This document shows, in pieces, positions 35,891 to 47,314 of a stretch of 64,000 nt of DNA. Both the position numbers and the translations under genes were made by a program. Positions within the stretch are counted from its first letter, which is position 1. Each line of letters opens with the position of its first letter. The notes below the pieces were generated by a model. The model worked only from the letters and a program-made list of their open reading frames with translations, ran no database searches and was not told the DNA's origin. The stretch is taken from contig JAQPZY010001665.1 of NCBI GenBank assembly GCA_029931535.1, positions 124,001 through 188,000 on the forward strand. The letters run 5' to 3'. The DNA comes from Margaritifera margaritifera. Lineage: Eukaryota > Mollusca > Bivalvia > Unionida > Margaritiferidae.

Positions 35891-37730
35891 ACTTTTCAGT
35901 GAAATGGTCTTCCATACTTATCTCCCCTGACCACTACGTGTCACTACTCCGCCATTAAAATACTGCCTGACCAGAGAAAGACCTAATAAAGAAAGGCCAC
36001 ACCACAAACACTTCCGTATTTCTTTATTACTCTGAACAAACTTTATTTGTGCACGAAGTTTTGAACTTGTATCCTCCAACACGAAGTTTTGAACTTGTAT
36101 CCTCCAACACGAGTAAATTAAAGCTAATTGAATAAGCATTGTTTATATATTTTAATACTTTCAATTTACATTGTGAGAATTTATTTCAGGAATGTAATGT
36201 CCGTTTTGCAATTTAGTTAATTATTTTAGTTATGTCATAGTATTCAAGATAACTTTCTCATGGCTGAAATCCAATGATTCGTGTCAAAATATACAGAATG
36301 ATATTATCAACATCTAATTGAAATTCTTTAAGGTGTCATCCTTGTGTTGATGAATTTTGTTTGACAACAACAATCAGCTATCTTCAAGAATATACCAATT
36401 GATCAGCCAATCATGGAATTGCAATATATTATGTTATCAACAGAACCGTCTCCAATATATCCCAATTCAATTTCACTTGGTTGACGTCATTGTGTTGCTG
36501 AATCTTGTTTGCTTTCCAATATAATTAGCATATCTTCTCCCGCAGTCATTTCTTACACTTTTCAATTAATAGAGAATTGTCATAATTCATCCTTGTGAAC
36601 ACTATTCTTGTGTGCGAATAATTCCTTAATCTAGGAACATTGATATCTTTTATATTAAGTGACACATTACTAATTCAATCTGTATTTGACGTTTTTAACT
36701 CCACCTCATGCACCATGTGTTTGAAAACATTGACCACTTTTTGATGTCTGTACCGTAACTGTGCACATTGATCTATCCAATTATTTCTGACTTGTCTTAC
36801 TGACAGTAGATTCTGTATGGTTCCATTCGACAGTTTCGTACTTTGTACAGGGTTTGATTTTTAAAGCAGACAATTTTCCAGATTTTCCTCACTTCTAATT
36901 CTGGTTATTTCAAAACATAAAAAACCTTTTATATCTTTGGTATTGTTAAAAGAACTTTGAATTCCCTTTAATTTGGTGTATGATTGATGGGTGTTATTTG
37001 GATTGGGAGTATACAGTTTGGCCTTACTTAAGATGTGCATCTCTCACAAGATTGCTAGCTCCGCTTGGTCACTTTCGATTCCTGGGAATGATGATATGTA
37101 TTAGCGTTTAGCAACACATCAGCACAATAGTGGCTCTATAGTGGCAATGGAATCATGAAGATTTATTGACTCTATGTATATCCATGTGCATATTGACTTT
37201 ATACAAGGCTTCATATATGGCTTTATTCATACGTCTCATAAAGGATTAGTGGTTAATCTTCAGAAACTCATATCGCTTTTTATTCGATTATGATACTAAG
37301 TTCTCAGAACATGCCTTCTTTATTCAATTGGGGCAACATTAACGCAACCTTTAACTGCTTTTTGTGTGTAGTTTCTGCCATGCCTGAGAGATGATAGCAG
37401 AAAACCGATAAGACACTTTCCTCATGATACTTCCTATCTGGTATATTGGACCAATGTGAAAATCCAGGCGAAACTGGTGGAAACAGGTATCACGGTTTCC
37501 GCTCTGTTACCCAAGAATGTAATAAAAAAACTGTATTAGGACAATATTGAAGCAAGTAACACGATTCAAAATGCTACTTGAGATACCAAGAGGCGAAGAA
37601 CTCGCCGACACAAACGGTTACCATACTTATGCAGAGCCTGAAGAACTAATGGAAAACCAGCAGAAGGAGACACCAAAGCTCTTCCTTCTATCCTACCATG
37701 CATGATAGTTATCAATGACGTGAGGCAGTC
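35891..37730. other. Unassigned sequence
   Basis: A perfect 28-bp direct repeat (CACGAAGTTTTGAACTTGTA plus TCCTCCAA) lies at 36052-36108. No gene recognised. Confidence 0.45.
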
Positions 37731-37965
37731 ACGATTAGTAAGTGCCACACTGGGTGCACTGGATGCAAGCTTGGAGCGATTAGTAAGTGCCAGACTGGGT
37801 GCACTGGATGCAAGCTTGGAGCGATTAGTAAGTGCCAGACTGGTGCACTGGATACAAGCTTGGAGCGATTAGTAAGTGCCACCCTGGGTGCACTGGATGC
37901 AAGCTTGGAGCGATTAGTAAGTGCCAGACTGGGTGCACTGGATACAAGCTTGGAGCGATTCACTA
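37731..37965. repeat. 45-bp minisatellite, 5 copies
   Basis: GCGATTAGTAAGTGCCAGAC, TGGGTGCACTGGATGCAAGC, TTGGA is an exact 45-bp unit (one copy lacks a G). Minus-strand open frames across it are periodic artefacts. Confidence 0.95.
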
Positions 37966-38485
37966 GCAGTGCCAGTGGACTTTTATAACAAAATCAAATA
38001 GAATACAGACAAGTATGGGCGATGCATGGAATTTCACAATGGCAAAGAAATATGTAGTAAGTTCAATGTGAACAATCCTTCAGAGAGACTTAGTTGACTC
38101 TTCATGTATGTGAGCCAAAAATGCAGATCCACAGCTCATGGACTTTCTAAACGTACAAAACCCATGAAAACACAACATAAAAGCAGCTACGGTAAAGAAT
38201 GCCCCAATACAAACCGGAAAGACTGACTAATTTCTGGCAGTATATTTCGTGCATCAACACCAATTAAAATCAAGGCCATTAAATAGTAACAACAAAATCA
38301 TCCCAATAAAACTTTTGTTAATAATTTGTGTATATGTTTGATATACGGTTTTGACACTCTAGTTTTATCTCCTGATATGTCTTCAAAAGATTGTAAAATG
38401 ATTCAATCTGCTTTCAAGCATCCTGCAGTGATGGTTAAACTTTAGAAAATGAATGTGATAGAGGATTCCCTCCACACACACACAC

Positions 38486-38527
<42 letters not shown>

Positions 38528-39261
38528 GTACACTTGTTGAATCGGTTCCATTGGTATTGTAGAAGGGAAATATTCCAAGAGGAAACAAATGCTCATGCAT
38601 ATATGTACGTCGTCCCAATATTAAGCAAACACGACATTCCTTGGGGCATCTCAATTTTGCAAGCGGTGTCATGCCTCCAGGGTGGTCTTTTGAATCAAAG
38701 CTGATATTACTGTCTATAGCTGTAAAACGCTAGAATCGTTATATACATCGGAACAGAGAATGCTGAGAAGATTTGAAAATGTGTTCATTCCTCAATGAAT
38801 GGAATGGGGTTTCCTTTTACCACAGCCCTTTTTTAACTAGTGAATATGGCCTTACTTTGTATATAGATGTCTGCTCCACCATTGATCTAGTGATCTTTTT
38901 CCAAGATGTTGTTTTTCCTCACACTGACCAATTTAAATATTAAATAACAACAAGAACAACCTATCTAGGCCTTCAAATACATTGTAACAAATTGCAATTG
39001 CTGCCATTTTTTTTTGAGAGTACAAATGGTCCATTAGGAAAAAAAAATCAATTCTGTGATAATATGACAGCTGGACTATTCACATATTACTCAAAGGGAC
39101 CTCTAAATGTTTAAACATTATGAAACTGATATTTGGAGTGTTCTTGGACCCCTATAGCTTCGACCTATGAAAATGCTCGTGAAGCATTGTTATTATTGGA
39201 CTTGTCATGGGGATAATAACAGTATCACCCCTATTGTCTTAAATATTAAGTGAAAAGAGAT

Positions 39262-39264
<3 letters not shown>
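37966..39264. other. Unassigned sequence with (CA)n at 38472-38524
   Basis: A CA microsatellite of about 25 units, with two ATA interruptions, is the only feature. No gene recognised. Confidence 0.6.
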
Positions 39265-39340
<76 letters not shown>

Positions 39341-39380
39341 CATACATACATACATACATACATACATACATACATACATC
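39265..39380. repeat. (TA)n-(CATA)n compound microsatellite
   Basis: About 35 TA units run into about 11 CATA units. Confidence 0.98.
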
Positions 39381-42300
39381 TGTTCATCCATATATTCTTC
39401 TCTCTATCATTACTTTTGTTTAGTACCAATCAAACATCTAGCCTTTGATTTAGGATCATGCTTTTCATACACAAATAAAGCAGAGCTTTAAGTGAGTAGT
39501 TGCTGCTTAAATCAAAGCGACAACTCAGAGATGGAGATATCTAACAGATGTGCAATTTGTGGGGGGAAAATGTCCCTATGTATAACTGACTAATTTTGAC
39601 CCTTTTCGTTTGGAAGAAAAATTCGTGTATAGATGTCAGTGAGATGGGATGGAATTTCAAATGTGTGTTGTTTGAGTACTCGATACAACAACAGCAACAA
39701 CAAAAGATTAACAACAATCTCAAATAAATTTGGACAACACCTACGAAAAAGAAAAGATAAGCGTCGATGATCCTGGATTTAATTACCTTCGGCACGAGTG
39801 AACAACGTTTCAAACATTTGTGTTGCAAGCCATTTTAGTATTTATTCTTCACTTTTTTCACAAATTGTCATGAAAGTGATTTTGAACCAGACTGTATGTT
39901 AATTTATTCCCCAGAACATAGCATTCTTGCAATTTGTCTGTAGGGGTCAAGACAATGTCCATGCGGGCTATTTTTAGGTATGAGGCAATTATGCATTGGG
40001 TCGCATCTTAAGTCATAAACAGTCCTTTTAAGATTTATTTGTAGGGTATTCGATTTCCCTATGCTTACTGAACCCCTTGATGGATTTTATTGACACTGTC
40101 AACGAATTATTATGAAGCTAAGAGAATTCATTCTGCGACATGCTCGCTCTCCCTCTTTGACCTTGGAGTCAAGGTCACGTGTTTTAAAAACAATGTTTTG
40201 ACCTTGGCCTCGACATGCAGACCCTAGCCTTCTTTATTTTTATTGGTCAAGCATTAAACATGCAACAAAGCCTTTTTAAAAATTCTCTGGGCTGCTCGTG
40301 ACTGGCGGCCATTTATCAATAATACAATTTTAACTTGCCACAAAGAAAGGAGTGAATGTAGGGAAACTTCTATATATTATAAAGTTGCTATTCAAATAAT
40401 ACGCCATGAAATAAAATTGAATTTTGGGTGTATACACATAAATATTATGAAAACTACAATTTTTTATTGAACATTTTAATGAATTTTAAATAAACAAAAC
40501 TAAACACTATAAGGACTTTGCCAAGAAAAGTAGCATATATCACCGACCTATCCCTCTGCTCTCAAAATCGTTTTTTTTTAATGTGTAAACAACATCCATA
40601 TTGAAACCGTTTTCAGAATTCTTTGGGTAGTTTATAATTTGCTGCTATTAAGTTTTAATATATTCAAAATAACAAACATTTAAGATCGCAAATATTAATA
40701 CATTATGCATTAAAAGTGAATGATTTTCATGGAAAAACATTTCTGATGTTGGTAGGTAATTTTCTACATCAAAAGTTTATTAATAAAATGAAAAATAAAA
40801 TCTAAGTATCTTGATTTAAAAAGAAAAATTCACATATTTTTCTGTTTTATTTTCAAAGAACTTGCAGTTAATTGAAATGATTGTTATATGTAAAACAAAA
40901 AAAAAAAAATTAAAATAAAAAATAAAATACAATTGAGAAAACACGTGGCACAAACCATAGATCTACAGCGTTCCTTTTAAAATCATAGATCTACAAGTTT
41001 CCTTTGAAAACTGACTGTTCTTTTCCTCTAAGCCTTTACAAAAATTATACAGAAGGTCGCACATGCTTTTGTTTTGGTATTCATCAACAGACGCGTTTCG
41101 TAAAGTCTCGCTTGTCCCGGGAGTTAGTGATATGCTTTGAGCCACTTATATAATCCCTTTGAAGTTCTCCGTTTCTATTCACTGTGTTATTTAGCTCTCT
41201 GCTGTATCAGAAAACATAAGAAATCAAATATCTGACCAAAACAAATCATCTTATTCAAATGAGACATCTGCAGAGATGACAACCATTCCGACTTGGCGGA
41301 ATCATTCCTATTTTTAACCTCAAAATTACCCCCTGACGATTATTTCTGTAAGATACCAATTTTCCAGTCAAATAAAATTGTATATAGGCAAACAGCACCT
41401 TGGACACCAGTATATCTTGATCACTGAAACGCATGTAATGTCGGATTGTAATTTATTTAAAAGCGTACCTACGCGTTTCTATCAGAAAAGCAATTGAATA
41501 TTGACAAATGAGAAAGTTAAAGAAAGCTCTTGAAACGATAGGTTACAGATTAGGATTACACCTCAATAAAAAAATAAATAAATAAATAAAATTAACTAGT
41601 CTAATACAGATAATGAAAAAAAATACGCAAGGCATTAACATTGGACGAATGCCAGGCCTTTGCTGTTTTTCCTCAATGGACTTCAGCGTGTCACATGGTG
41701 GGAAAGAAGACGTGGCAGCACGTTAATAAAAAAAGAAATGTCTTTGAATCAGTAAGGTTGAAACCCTTAATATAAATTGTTGGATAAAACAAATATGAAG
41801 TATTTATATTTTATAATCCGATTCCGGTTTTTTAATGGTCATATTCCTTTTGAACGTTGTTTTGGAGTTGACTTCAGATCGAAAACTGAACAAGCATGCA
41901 ACAGTTATCTACAAGATATTCTTGGTATTAAAAACAAAGATAATGCATTCATTAAAGAGCAAAACATATAAGAATTATTTAGTGAAAAAAGTTTTCTTTC
42001 TTAGAAAATGATCTCCAAGACTCTCATAGTGTTGTGCCACTAACAAAGCACACATGGAATCACTATAGTCCATAAATTCAGATAGAATCATACATTTTGA
42101 ACACAAACCACACCCTTGATGTTGAACCAGATCTGTGAAAAGTCGCTTCATGGTTGTCTCTCACATGGCCTTGTGAATTAGTCTCGCATACCTGAAAAAT
42201 ACAAATGTACGTATCTTTTTACATCAGACCTAGCTATCTTTTTAAATAGCATGCCAGAAACTGCTAGTAAATATTGACCCCCCCCCTCAAAAAAAGCAAC

Positions 42301-42469
42301 CAATCCTGACTCAATTAAGTATTTAGTACTTCAGCAAATCAGAAGTGAAATGGCTCTTATTCTTCAGACTATCTACCAAAAATCCCTAATTCCAAGTCAA
42401 ATTACTATAGATTGACCGAAAGCTATTCTAGGTCAAATTCCTACAGATTGACCCCAAGCAATGTAAACG
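39381..42469. other. Unassigned sequence
   Basis: No exon is recognised over about 3 kb. Open frames 39541-39828 and 40963-41145 (minus) and 41777-41971 (+) have no features that I recognise, though the 40963-41145 peptide (PGTSETLRNASVDEY, LEEKNSQFSKET) has an ordinary soluble-protein composition and could be a decayed exon. A nuclear-receptor-like site cluster is listed separately at 40158. Confidence 0.35.
40158..40207. promoter_or_regulatory. Possible nuclear-receptor half-site palindrome with E-box
   Basis: TGACCTTG (40158-40165) and CAAGGTCA (40170-40177) form a perfect inverted pair with a 4-nt spacer. TCAAGGTCA is the extended half-site bound by ERR and FTZ-F1/SF-1 type receptors. 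A CACGTG E-box overlaps its end (40176-40181) and a third TGACCTTGG lies at 40199-40207. No gene start is visible nearby, so function is unproven. Confidence 0.3.
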
Positions 42470-42620
42470 CTTTAGAAACTCCGAAAGTCCGAACATCCAG
42501 ATACGCGGTACAATCATTTAGGTATGCAGCAGCTAAACACTGGAATTATTTCTCTAATAATTGTTTCATAACCTCAGACTTGTAATTTTTTTTAAATCGA
42601 TCTTTAAGACCTGGTCTGGG
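42470..42620 (+). pseudogene. LINE C-terminal fragment (jockey/CR1-like)
   Basis: Translation gives TPKVRTSRYAVQSFRYAAAKHWNYFSNN (residues listed in two parts: TPKVRTSRYAVQSF and RYAAAKHWNYFSNN), followed by a stop and FFLNRSL. This fits the tail of many LINE polymerases, where a Y-x-x-x-S/A-F block precedes WN-L and a F-x-x-LK segment. The upstream polymerase is missing. The following ~400 bp may be its 3' UTR, ending where the next LINE inserted. Confidence 0.5.
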
Positions 42621-43052
42621 AGCGTATAGTGTAAGTGCTTCTTATGTAGAGACAAGTAAAAAATTTGCTGAGTGTTTAGTGTTTTCAAGTTTTAGTCTTG
42701 TAGACTTGCTTACAGATTTTATTTACCTTAGATGTGGCTTATAGCGCTTACACTTCGATTTAGATGAATTTTCCTTCCTATCTTAGATGCATGTTATTTT
42801 AGCTTTGTCGCATGTGTAGTGTATGTAGTTTTTTGTTTTTCTTTGAGTGTTGCATATCAATTTTAATTGGTTTCTGTTCTAAAGTTCTGCTTGTAGTATT
42901 CAGTTATTTTTAATTCCTGTGTATTGTTGCCATATACGTGTCCCTGTATATACTGTTAGTTCATTAGTTGCTCTTAACGGCTCTGTCTTGTCATATAAAT
43001 CATTCCAGTAAATCAATACTAATCGTATATGTGTGCATTCTGTACATATGTG

Positions 43053-45296
43053 CATCATTCATTCATTCAATCCTCTTCGTGCCTCAGGTGGCACATAAGG
43101 CTTCCACAAGAGAGCGCAAATGCTGCCGGTCTGCGGCCTGTCTATTGATGGTTTCGTATGTTAGGCCGCACGCCTTCATCCTCCTTTTCAACTGTTGTTC
43201 GCCATGTCTCCATGGACCGACCCATTTTACGCTTTCCATCTGGTGTCCAGCGTAGCGCGTCTGGTGACATTCGACACACACGCCCATGCCATCTTCATCT
43301 CCTCATTTACACTGTTTGGACACAGGTTTTGCCTTTGTCCTCTGATGCAGCGCACTGTTTTAGATTTTTTGTTTGGAAGGTCTCTTGTTTGTGAACTATT
43401 ATTTTTGTAAGGTCCCAGCACTCTGAGTCATATAACAGCACACTGAGTCATTTAACAGCACACTGAGTCATATAACAGCACACTGAGTCATATAACAGCA
43501 CACTGAGTCATATAACAGCACTCTGAGTCATATAACAGCACACTGAGTCATATAACAGCACACTGAGTCATATAACAGCACTCTAAGTCATATAACAGCA
43601 CACTGAGTCATATAACAGCACACTGAGTCATATAACAGCACACTGAGTCATATAACAGCACACTGAGGACATTGAGGTTGAAGATCCTTAGCTTTGTTTT
43701 TGTTCCCCATTGCTTTGATTTCCAGATTATTTTTTCGGCACGATAAAGGACAGGTTGGCTTTGCTGATTCTTGAATTGTCTTCTCTCTTAGTGTCTCCAT
43801 CTGTTGCCACGTTGCTTCCCATGTAGGTGCACTCATCCACTTCGTGTATGGGATTGTTGTTGATGACGACGGTGTTATTATTTGTTTTGTGATTCATTTT
43901 CATCACTTTGACTTGCTGATGTTCATTTCCAGTCCAAGTTTTTAGGCTGTCTCAGTCAATCTGTCTGTCTTTTCTTGCATGTCTTTCTGACGACTAGAAA
44001 GCAGGCTGACGTTATCAGCATTGTCCAGATCTTCAAACAAGAGGTGAGAGTCCAACGGATATCTCTTCTGTTGTCTGCTAAAGATTTCTTTCATAAGCCA
44101 GTCTGTGGCAACAATAAAAAGAAACGGTGACAGGATGCAGCCTTGCTTGACCCCTGTGGTGATGCCGAAACTGTCTGTGAGGTGATTGTTGCAGATAACC
44201 TTGCACTCGAAGACTCTGTAAAGTAATGTTATGACATTCACCATCTTCTGGGGATTCAGTATGAGCAGAAGATTTCCAGAGGGATTCTCGGTAGAGGCAG
44301 CCAAAAGCCTTTCAAAGTCTATGAAGTTGATGTAAACCGTGCTGTTCCATTCCGCAGACTGTTCAAGAATCTGTCTGAGGGTAAAGATGTGGTCAATGCA
44401 ACTTTTTCCTGGCTTGAAACCAGCTTGTTCCTTGCAGATAACTTTGTCCACTGTAGCTGAAATTCTTTTGAGGAGGATTCTATTGAAGACCTTGCTAGTG
44501 TGGGACAACAGTGTAATCCCTCGCCAGTTATTGCAGTTCCCAGAGTCACCTTTCTTAAAAAGATTGACGATGATGCCAGTTTTACATTCTTCTGGGGTGT
44601 CTTCTATGTTCCATATCTACTGGAAAAACCTGCAGAGGATCTTGGTTGTTTCTTCTTCATCAGCTTTCAGCATCTCTAAGCCGATTCCATCAGGACGAGA
44701 CACTTTTCCATTTTGTAATACCTTTATGGCTTCTATAACTTCGGTTTCAGTGATGAAGTCTATGTTGACCTTAAGAGCATCTGCTGCTTCTTGAAAATCT
44801 GCTGTTTCCTGGATCAGTTTAAGATGCTTTGGAAGTGCTCCTTCCGTTTTGAGATATTCCGTCTCTCATCAGAAATGAGTTTGCCATCTTTGTCTCTCAA
44901 TGGTAGATCCTGGTTTCTTCCACAGTAGCCCCTTAGATGTCTGGTAATTTTATACAGGGTCTTCGTGTCCAGCCTATCCGCTGCCTCCTCTGCTTTTGTT
45001 GCAAGCCCTTCAATGAAGTGTCTCTTATCGTTTCTCTTTCTGTTTTTTTGCTTCCTTGTCCTTTTCTGCGTATTCTGTGGATATACTTTCTTTCGGTCGG
45101 GGGAACTTGGCATCCAGCATACGTTTCTTTATCTGTTTCCTTTTTCAATCACCCTTCGGGTGGACTGAGATATCCACTCTTCTTTCTGTTTTTTCTGATA
45201 GCCAAGGACAATTTCTCCTGCTTCCCGCATTGCTTGATTGAAAGCATGTATAATCATTTCAGTTTCCTCTTGTAACATACTGTACTTATTCTTGAG
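43053..45296 (-). pseudogene. 5'-truncated dead LINE with internal minisatellite
   Basis: On the minus strand it begins at about 45296 in the linker, so the endonuclease is absent. The linker (KTLYKITRHLRGYCGRN, 44814-45113) is followed by a frameshifted reverse transcriptase: GITLLSHTSKVFNRILLKRI, KEQAGFKPGKSCIDHIFTLR, motif A FIDFE followed by a frameshift and AFG in place of AFD, motif B TGVKQGCILSPFLF (about 44110-44160), and motif C NADN in place of FADD (about 44010). The C-terminal part contains LLYDSECW, interrupted by the 20-bp array, and ends at CATRHEED-like codons (LCHLRHEED) near 43075. The 3' tail is TGAATGAATGAATG. Confidence 0.9.
43421..43667. repeat. 20-bp minisatellite inside LINE ORF, 12 copies
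   Basis: CACTGAGTCATATAACAGCA repeats 12 times at exactly 20 bp (some copies CTCTGAG). On the minus strand the unit is TGCTGTTATATGACTCAGTG, and the LINE codons for LLYDSEC occupy the first copy at one edge. At the other edge the LINE resumes with NLNVLSVLLYDS. The array is therefore an amplification of LINE coding sequence. Confidence 0.95.
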
Positions 45297-45305
45297 ACAT
45301 ATGTG

Positions 45306-45930
45306 TACAATCTTGTACAACCCCTTGTTCTTGTGTATTAAAACAATTTATGGTAAATGGTATAATAAGTGCATGTGCTTGCCTTTACGCATGTTGATTT
45401 TAGAGCTACATGCAATGTTAGAGTAGAATCTATTCGTGAATATTTATTAATCAGCATTGAAGTTTTATATTTTTAATAACTAGTTACATCATTAAATGTG
45501 TAAGTATGTATACTTGGTAAAATTAGTTGTTATTTTATTGTTTATAGTGGGTAAAATAGTTCCACTGAGTTAATATTTCTTGCTATGTAAATACAATTCG
45601 ACTCTAAATAAAATTGGTCTATGTCTCTGTCTAGCTTTACAGAAACATAAAATGGAGATCTTGTTAAGGAATGCCTACAGTTGTCTAGGGTAGGTATACC
45701 AAAATTAAAGCTTATATTTAAAACTATGGCAAGCCGTTCACCGTTGAGTACAACAATTGGTATCTTCAAATATTAGAAAATATACTACCCACAATTCAAA
45801 TGACAGGGTAAAAGGATCCAGAACTGGTAGTAGTGTACTCCAGGCCTCTTTTATTTCTTTGTGATACAATAAATTTCATCTTCTCAGTGAACATAAATGT
45901 ATAATAGATATTATCCCTACCTCTCATTTG
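45306..45930. other. Unassigned sequence
   Basis: AT-rich; no gene, repeat or element recognised. Confidence 0.45.
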
Positions 45931-46380
45931 GGAGCCGCGGGAATTCAGTTGGATAGAGCGTCAGACTCGTAATACAAGGATCGCGGCTTCGATACCCGCC
46001 CAAGGGGCCCTGTGTGGCCGATTGGTCTAAGGTGCTTGCCTTTACAGATCACTCACACATCTCACCTCTGTCCGCGTAATGTTGAGTCTCGGTTCGACCA
46101 TCTTGGGTATGCGAGAAAGCTTGCCAGTAGCTTCCCGTGGGTTGCTGGTTCTTCCCGGGGTCTTCCCAGGTTCTTCCTCCACCAAATATACTGGCCACCA
46201 GGTATAGCCTATCATGTGCTGAAAATGGCGTTAAACCCCACAAAATCAAACCAAACATCGATACCCGCCCCGGCTAGCTTGGGTCGTCTGCCTCAGTGTT
46301 TTTCTTGGGAAAGACACTTAGCTCCAATGTCCTGGGCATGATATAGGCAATAATGTGTTGAAAGTGCCAAATCATGTGTA
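45931..46380 (+). mobile_element. tRNA-derived SINE, interrupted by a second SINE
   Basis: The head (45931-46001) has box A TCAGTTGGATAGAGCG and box B GCTTCGATACC. The body resumes at 46258 with GGCTAGCTTGGGTCGTCTGC, CTTGGGAAAGACACTTAGCT and ends in a TA-rich tail near 46380. The CTTGGGAAAGACACTT phrase resembles the conserved central segment of several invertebrate and fish SINEs. It is a different family from the SINE inserted within it. Confidence 0.8.
46002..46257 (+). mobile_element. tRNA-derived SINE nested in another SINE
   Basis: Box A TGGCCGATTGGTCTAAGG starts at 46015 and box B GGTTCGACC at 46091. The body (TTCTTCCTCCACCAAATA, TAGCCTATCATGTGCTGAAA) and A-rich tail match the SINE copies at 2408-2821. 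TCGATACCCGCCC is duplicated at 45989-46001 and 46258-46270, an exact 13-bp target-site duplication. Confidence 0.92.
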
Positions 46381-46493
46381 TTAAATATATATATAGGTAG
46401 CTCTCTTTCACAGCAAATCAAAGATATATGTACCAGTCAAAACTGAGGAGGTGGGTTACTATAATATTGCATACATTGAAAAAGTTATTTAGT

Positions 46494-46870
46494 TTTAACG
46501 TTTTGTTTCTTTGAACATGTCTATAAATTTAAAGCCGATCAAAAGCCAAATATAGCGTATTATAAAATGATCTACAGCTGCAAGTGCAGCACGCCGGATA
46601 CATGCAGATATATTGTGTGACGTAATATGGGTAAATAACAGTTAGAATTCAGATGTCGGTGAAGGAGAACAATTGTGAAACTGAGCAAAGAGCATAGGCC
46701 GACCTGGATAAAGTTTACGTATGTTTTTCTCTATTATATCCTACAATTTTGAGGTGGTTTCATCGTTTAAAGATGGTCGCGAATATATAGAAGATGACCC
46801 ACGTTTTGTAAGACCGTTGTCTGCAATTGGTGAGAGGGAAGTGGCTGCTGCGAAGGGGGACAATTGATAA
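46494..46870 (+). pseudogene. Mariner-like transposase 5' end, left arm
   Basis: An ATG at 46653 opens a decayed frame (MSVKENNCETEQRA, then DLDKVY, PTILRWFHR, and in the adjacent frame EDDPRFVRP). The W-F-x-F/L-K and DDPR-GRP pattern is the N-terminal helix-turn-helix region of mariner/SETMAR-type transposases. A ~47-bp segment present in the right arm is deleted after 46702. Upstream sequence from 46494 mirrors the right arm. No catalytic DDD/DDE region follows. Confidence 0.65.
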
Positions 46871-46967
46871 AGATGCATGATACACAGTGGAAGATATTTC
46901 TATTATCACAGGCATTAATTCGTAAGCTTTCTTTAATATATTGACAATAGTCTTCCAGAATGTGGGT

Positions 46968-47314
46968 TATCTTCCATGAATTAGCGATCATCTTTAAAAC
47001 AATGAAACTACCTCGAAATTGTAGGATATGACAGAGAATTACATCCGTAAACTTTATCCAAGTCGGCCTTGATATCAGGCGGAGAGTACCCTAAGAGGGC
47101 CCGGATTTTACACTATGCTCTTTGCTTAGTACCAGAATTGTTCTTCTTCGCAGACATTTTAGGTCACTGTCATTCGCCTATGCTACGTCACACGCATATA
47201 TCTGCAGTTGTCCGGCGTGGTGCACGGGCAGCTGCAGATAATTGCACAGAATGTTATTTCTCTATCAATCGGTGTCAACATTTTTGACATGTTCAAAGAA
47301 ACAAAAGAGTTAGA
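46968..47314 (-). pseudogene. Mariner-like transposase 5' end, right arm
   Basis: On the minus strand from the ATG at 47157: MSAKKNNSGTKQRA, a stop, IRALLGYSPPDIKADLDKVY, SLSYPTISR, a stop, FHCFKDDR and EDNPHSGR. It is the reverse complement of the left arm over about 300 bp, diverging inside about 46809-46967. Both arms point inward, so this is an inverted pair of transposon 5' ends. Confidence 0.65.

Larger units (their letters stand above)
43044..45305. other. Probable target-site duplication around LINE
   Basis: ACATATGTG occurs at 43044-43052 next to the ATTC-rich LINE tail and at 45297-45305 at the truncated 5' end. Confidence 0.55.

Noticed and set aside
44339..44794. A 151-codon plus-strand frame
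   Set aside because: It is antisense to the clear LINE reverse transcriptase on the minus strand.
45931..46001. A functional tRNA gene
   Set aside because: Box A and B are present but the cloverleaf stems are poor and the sequence continues into a SINE body.
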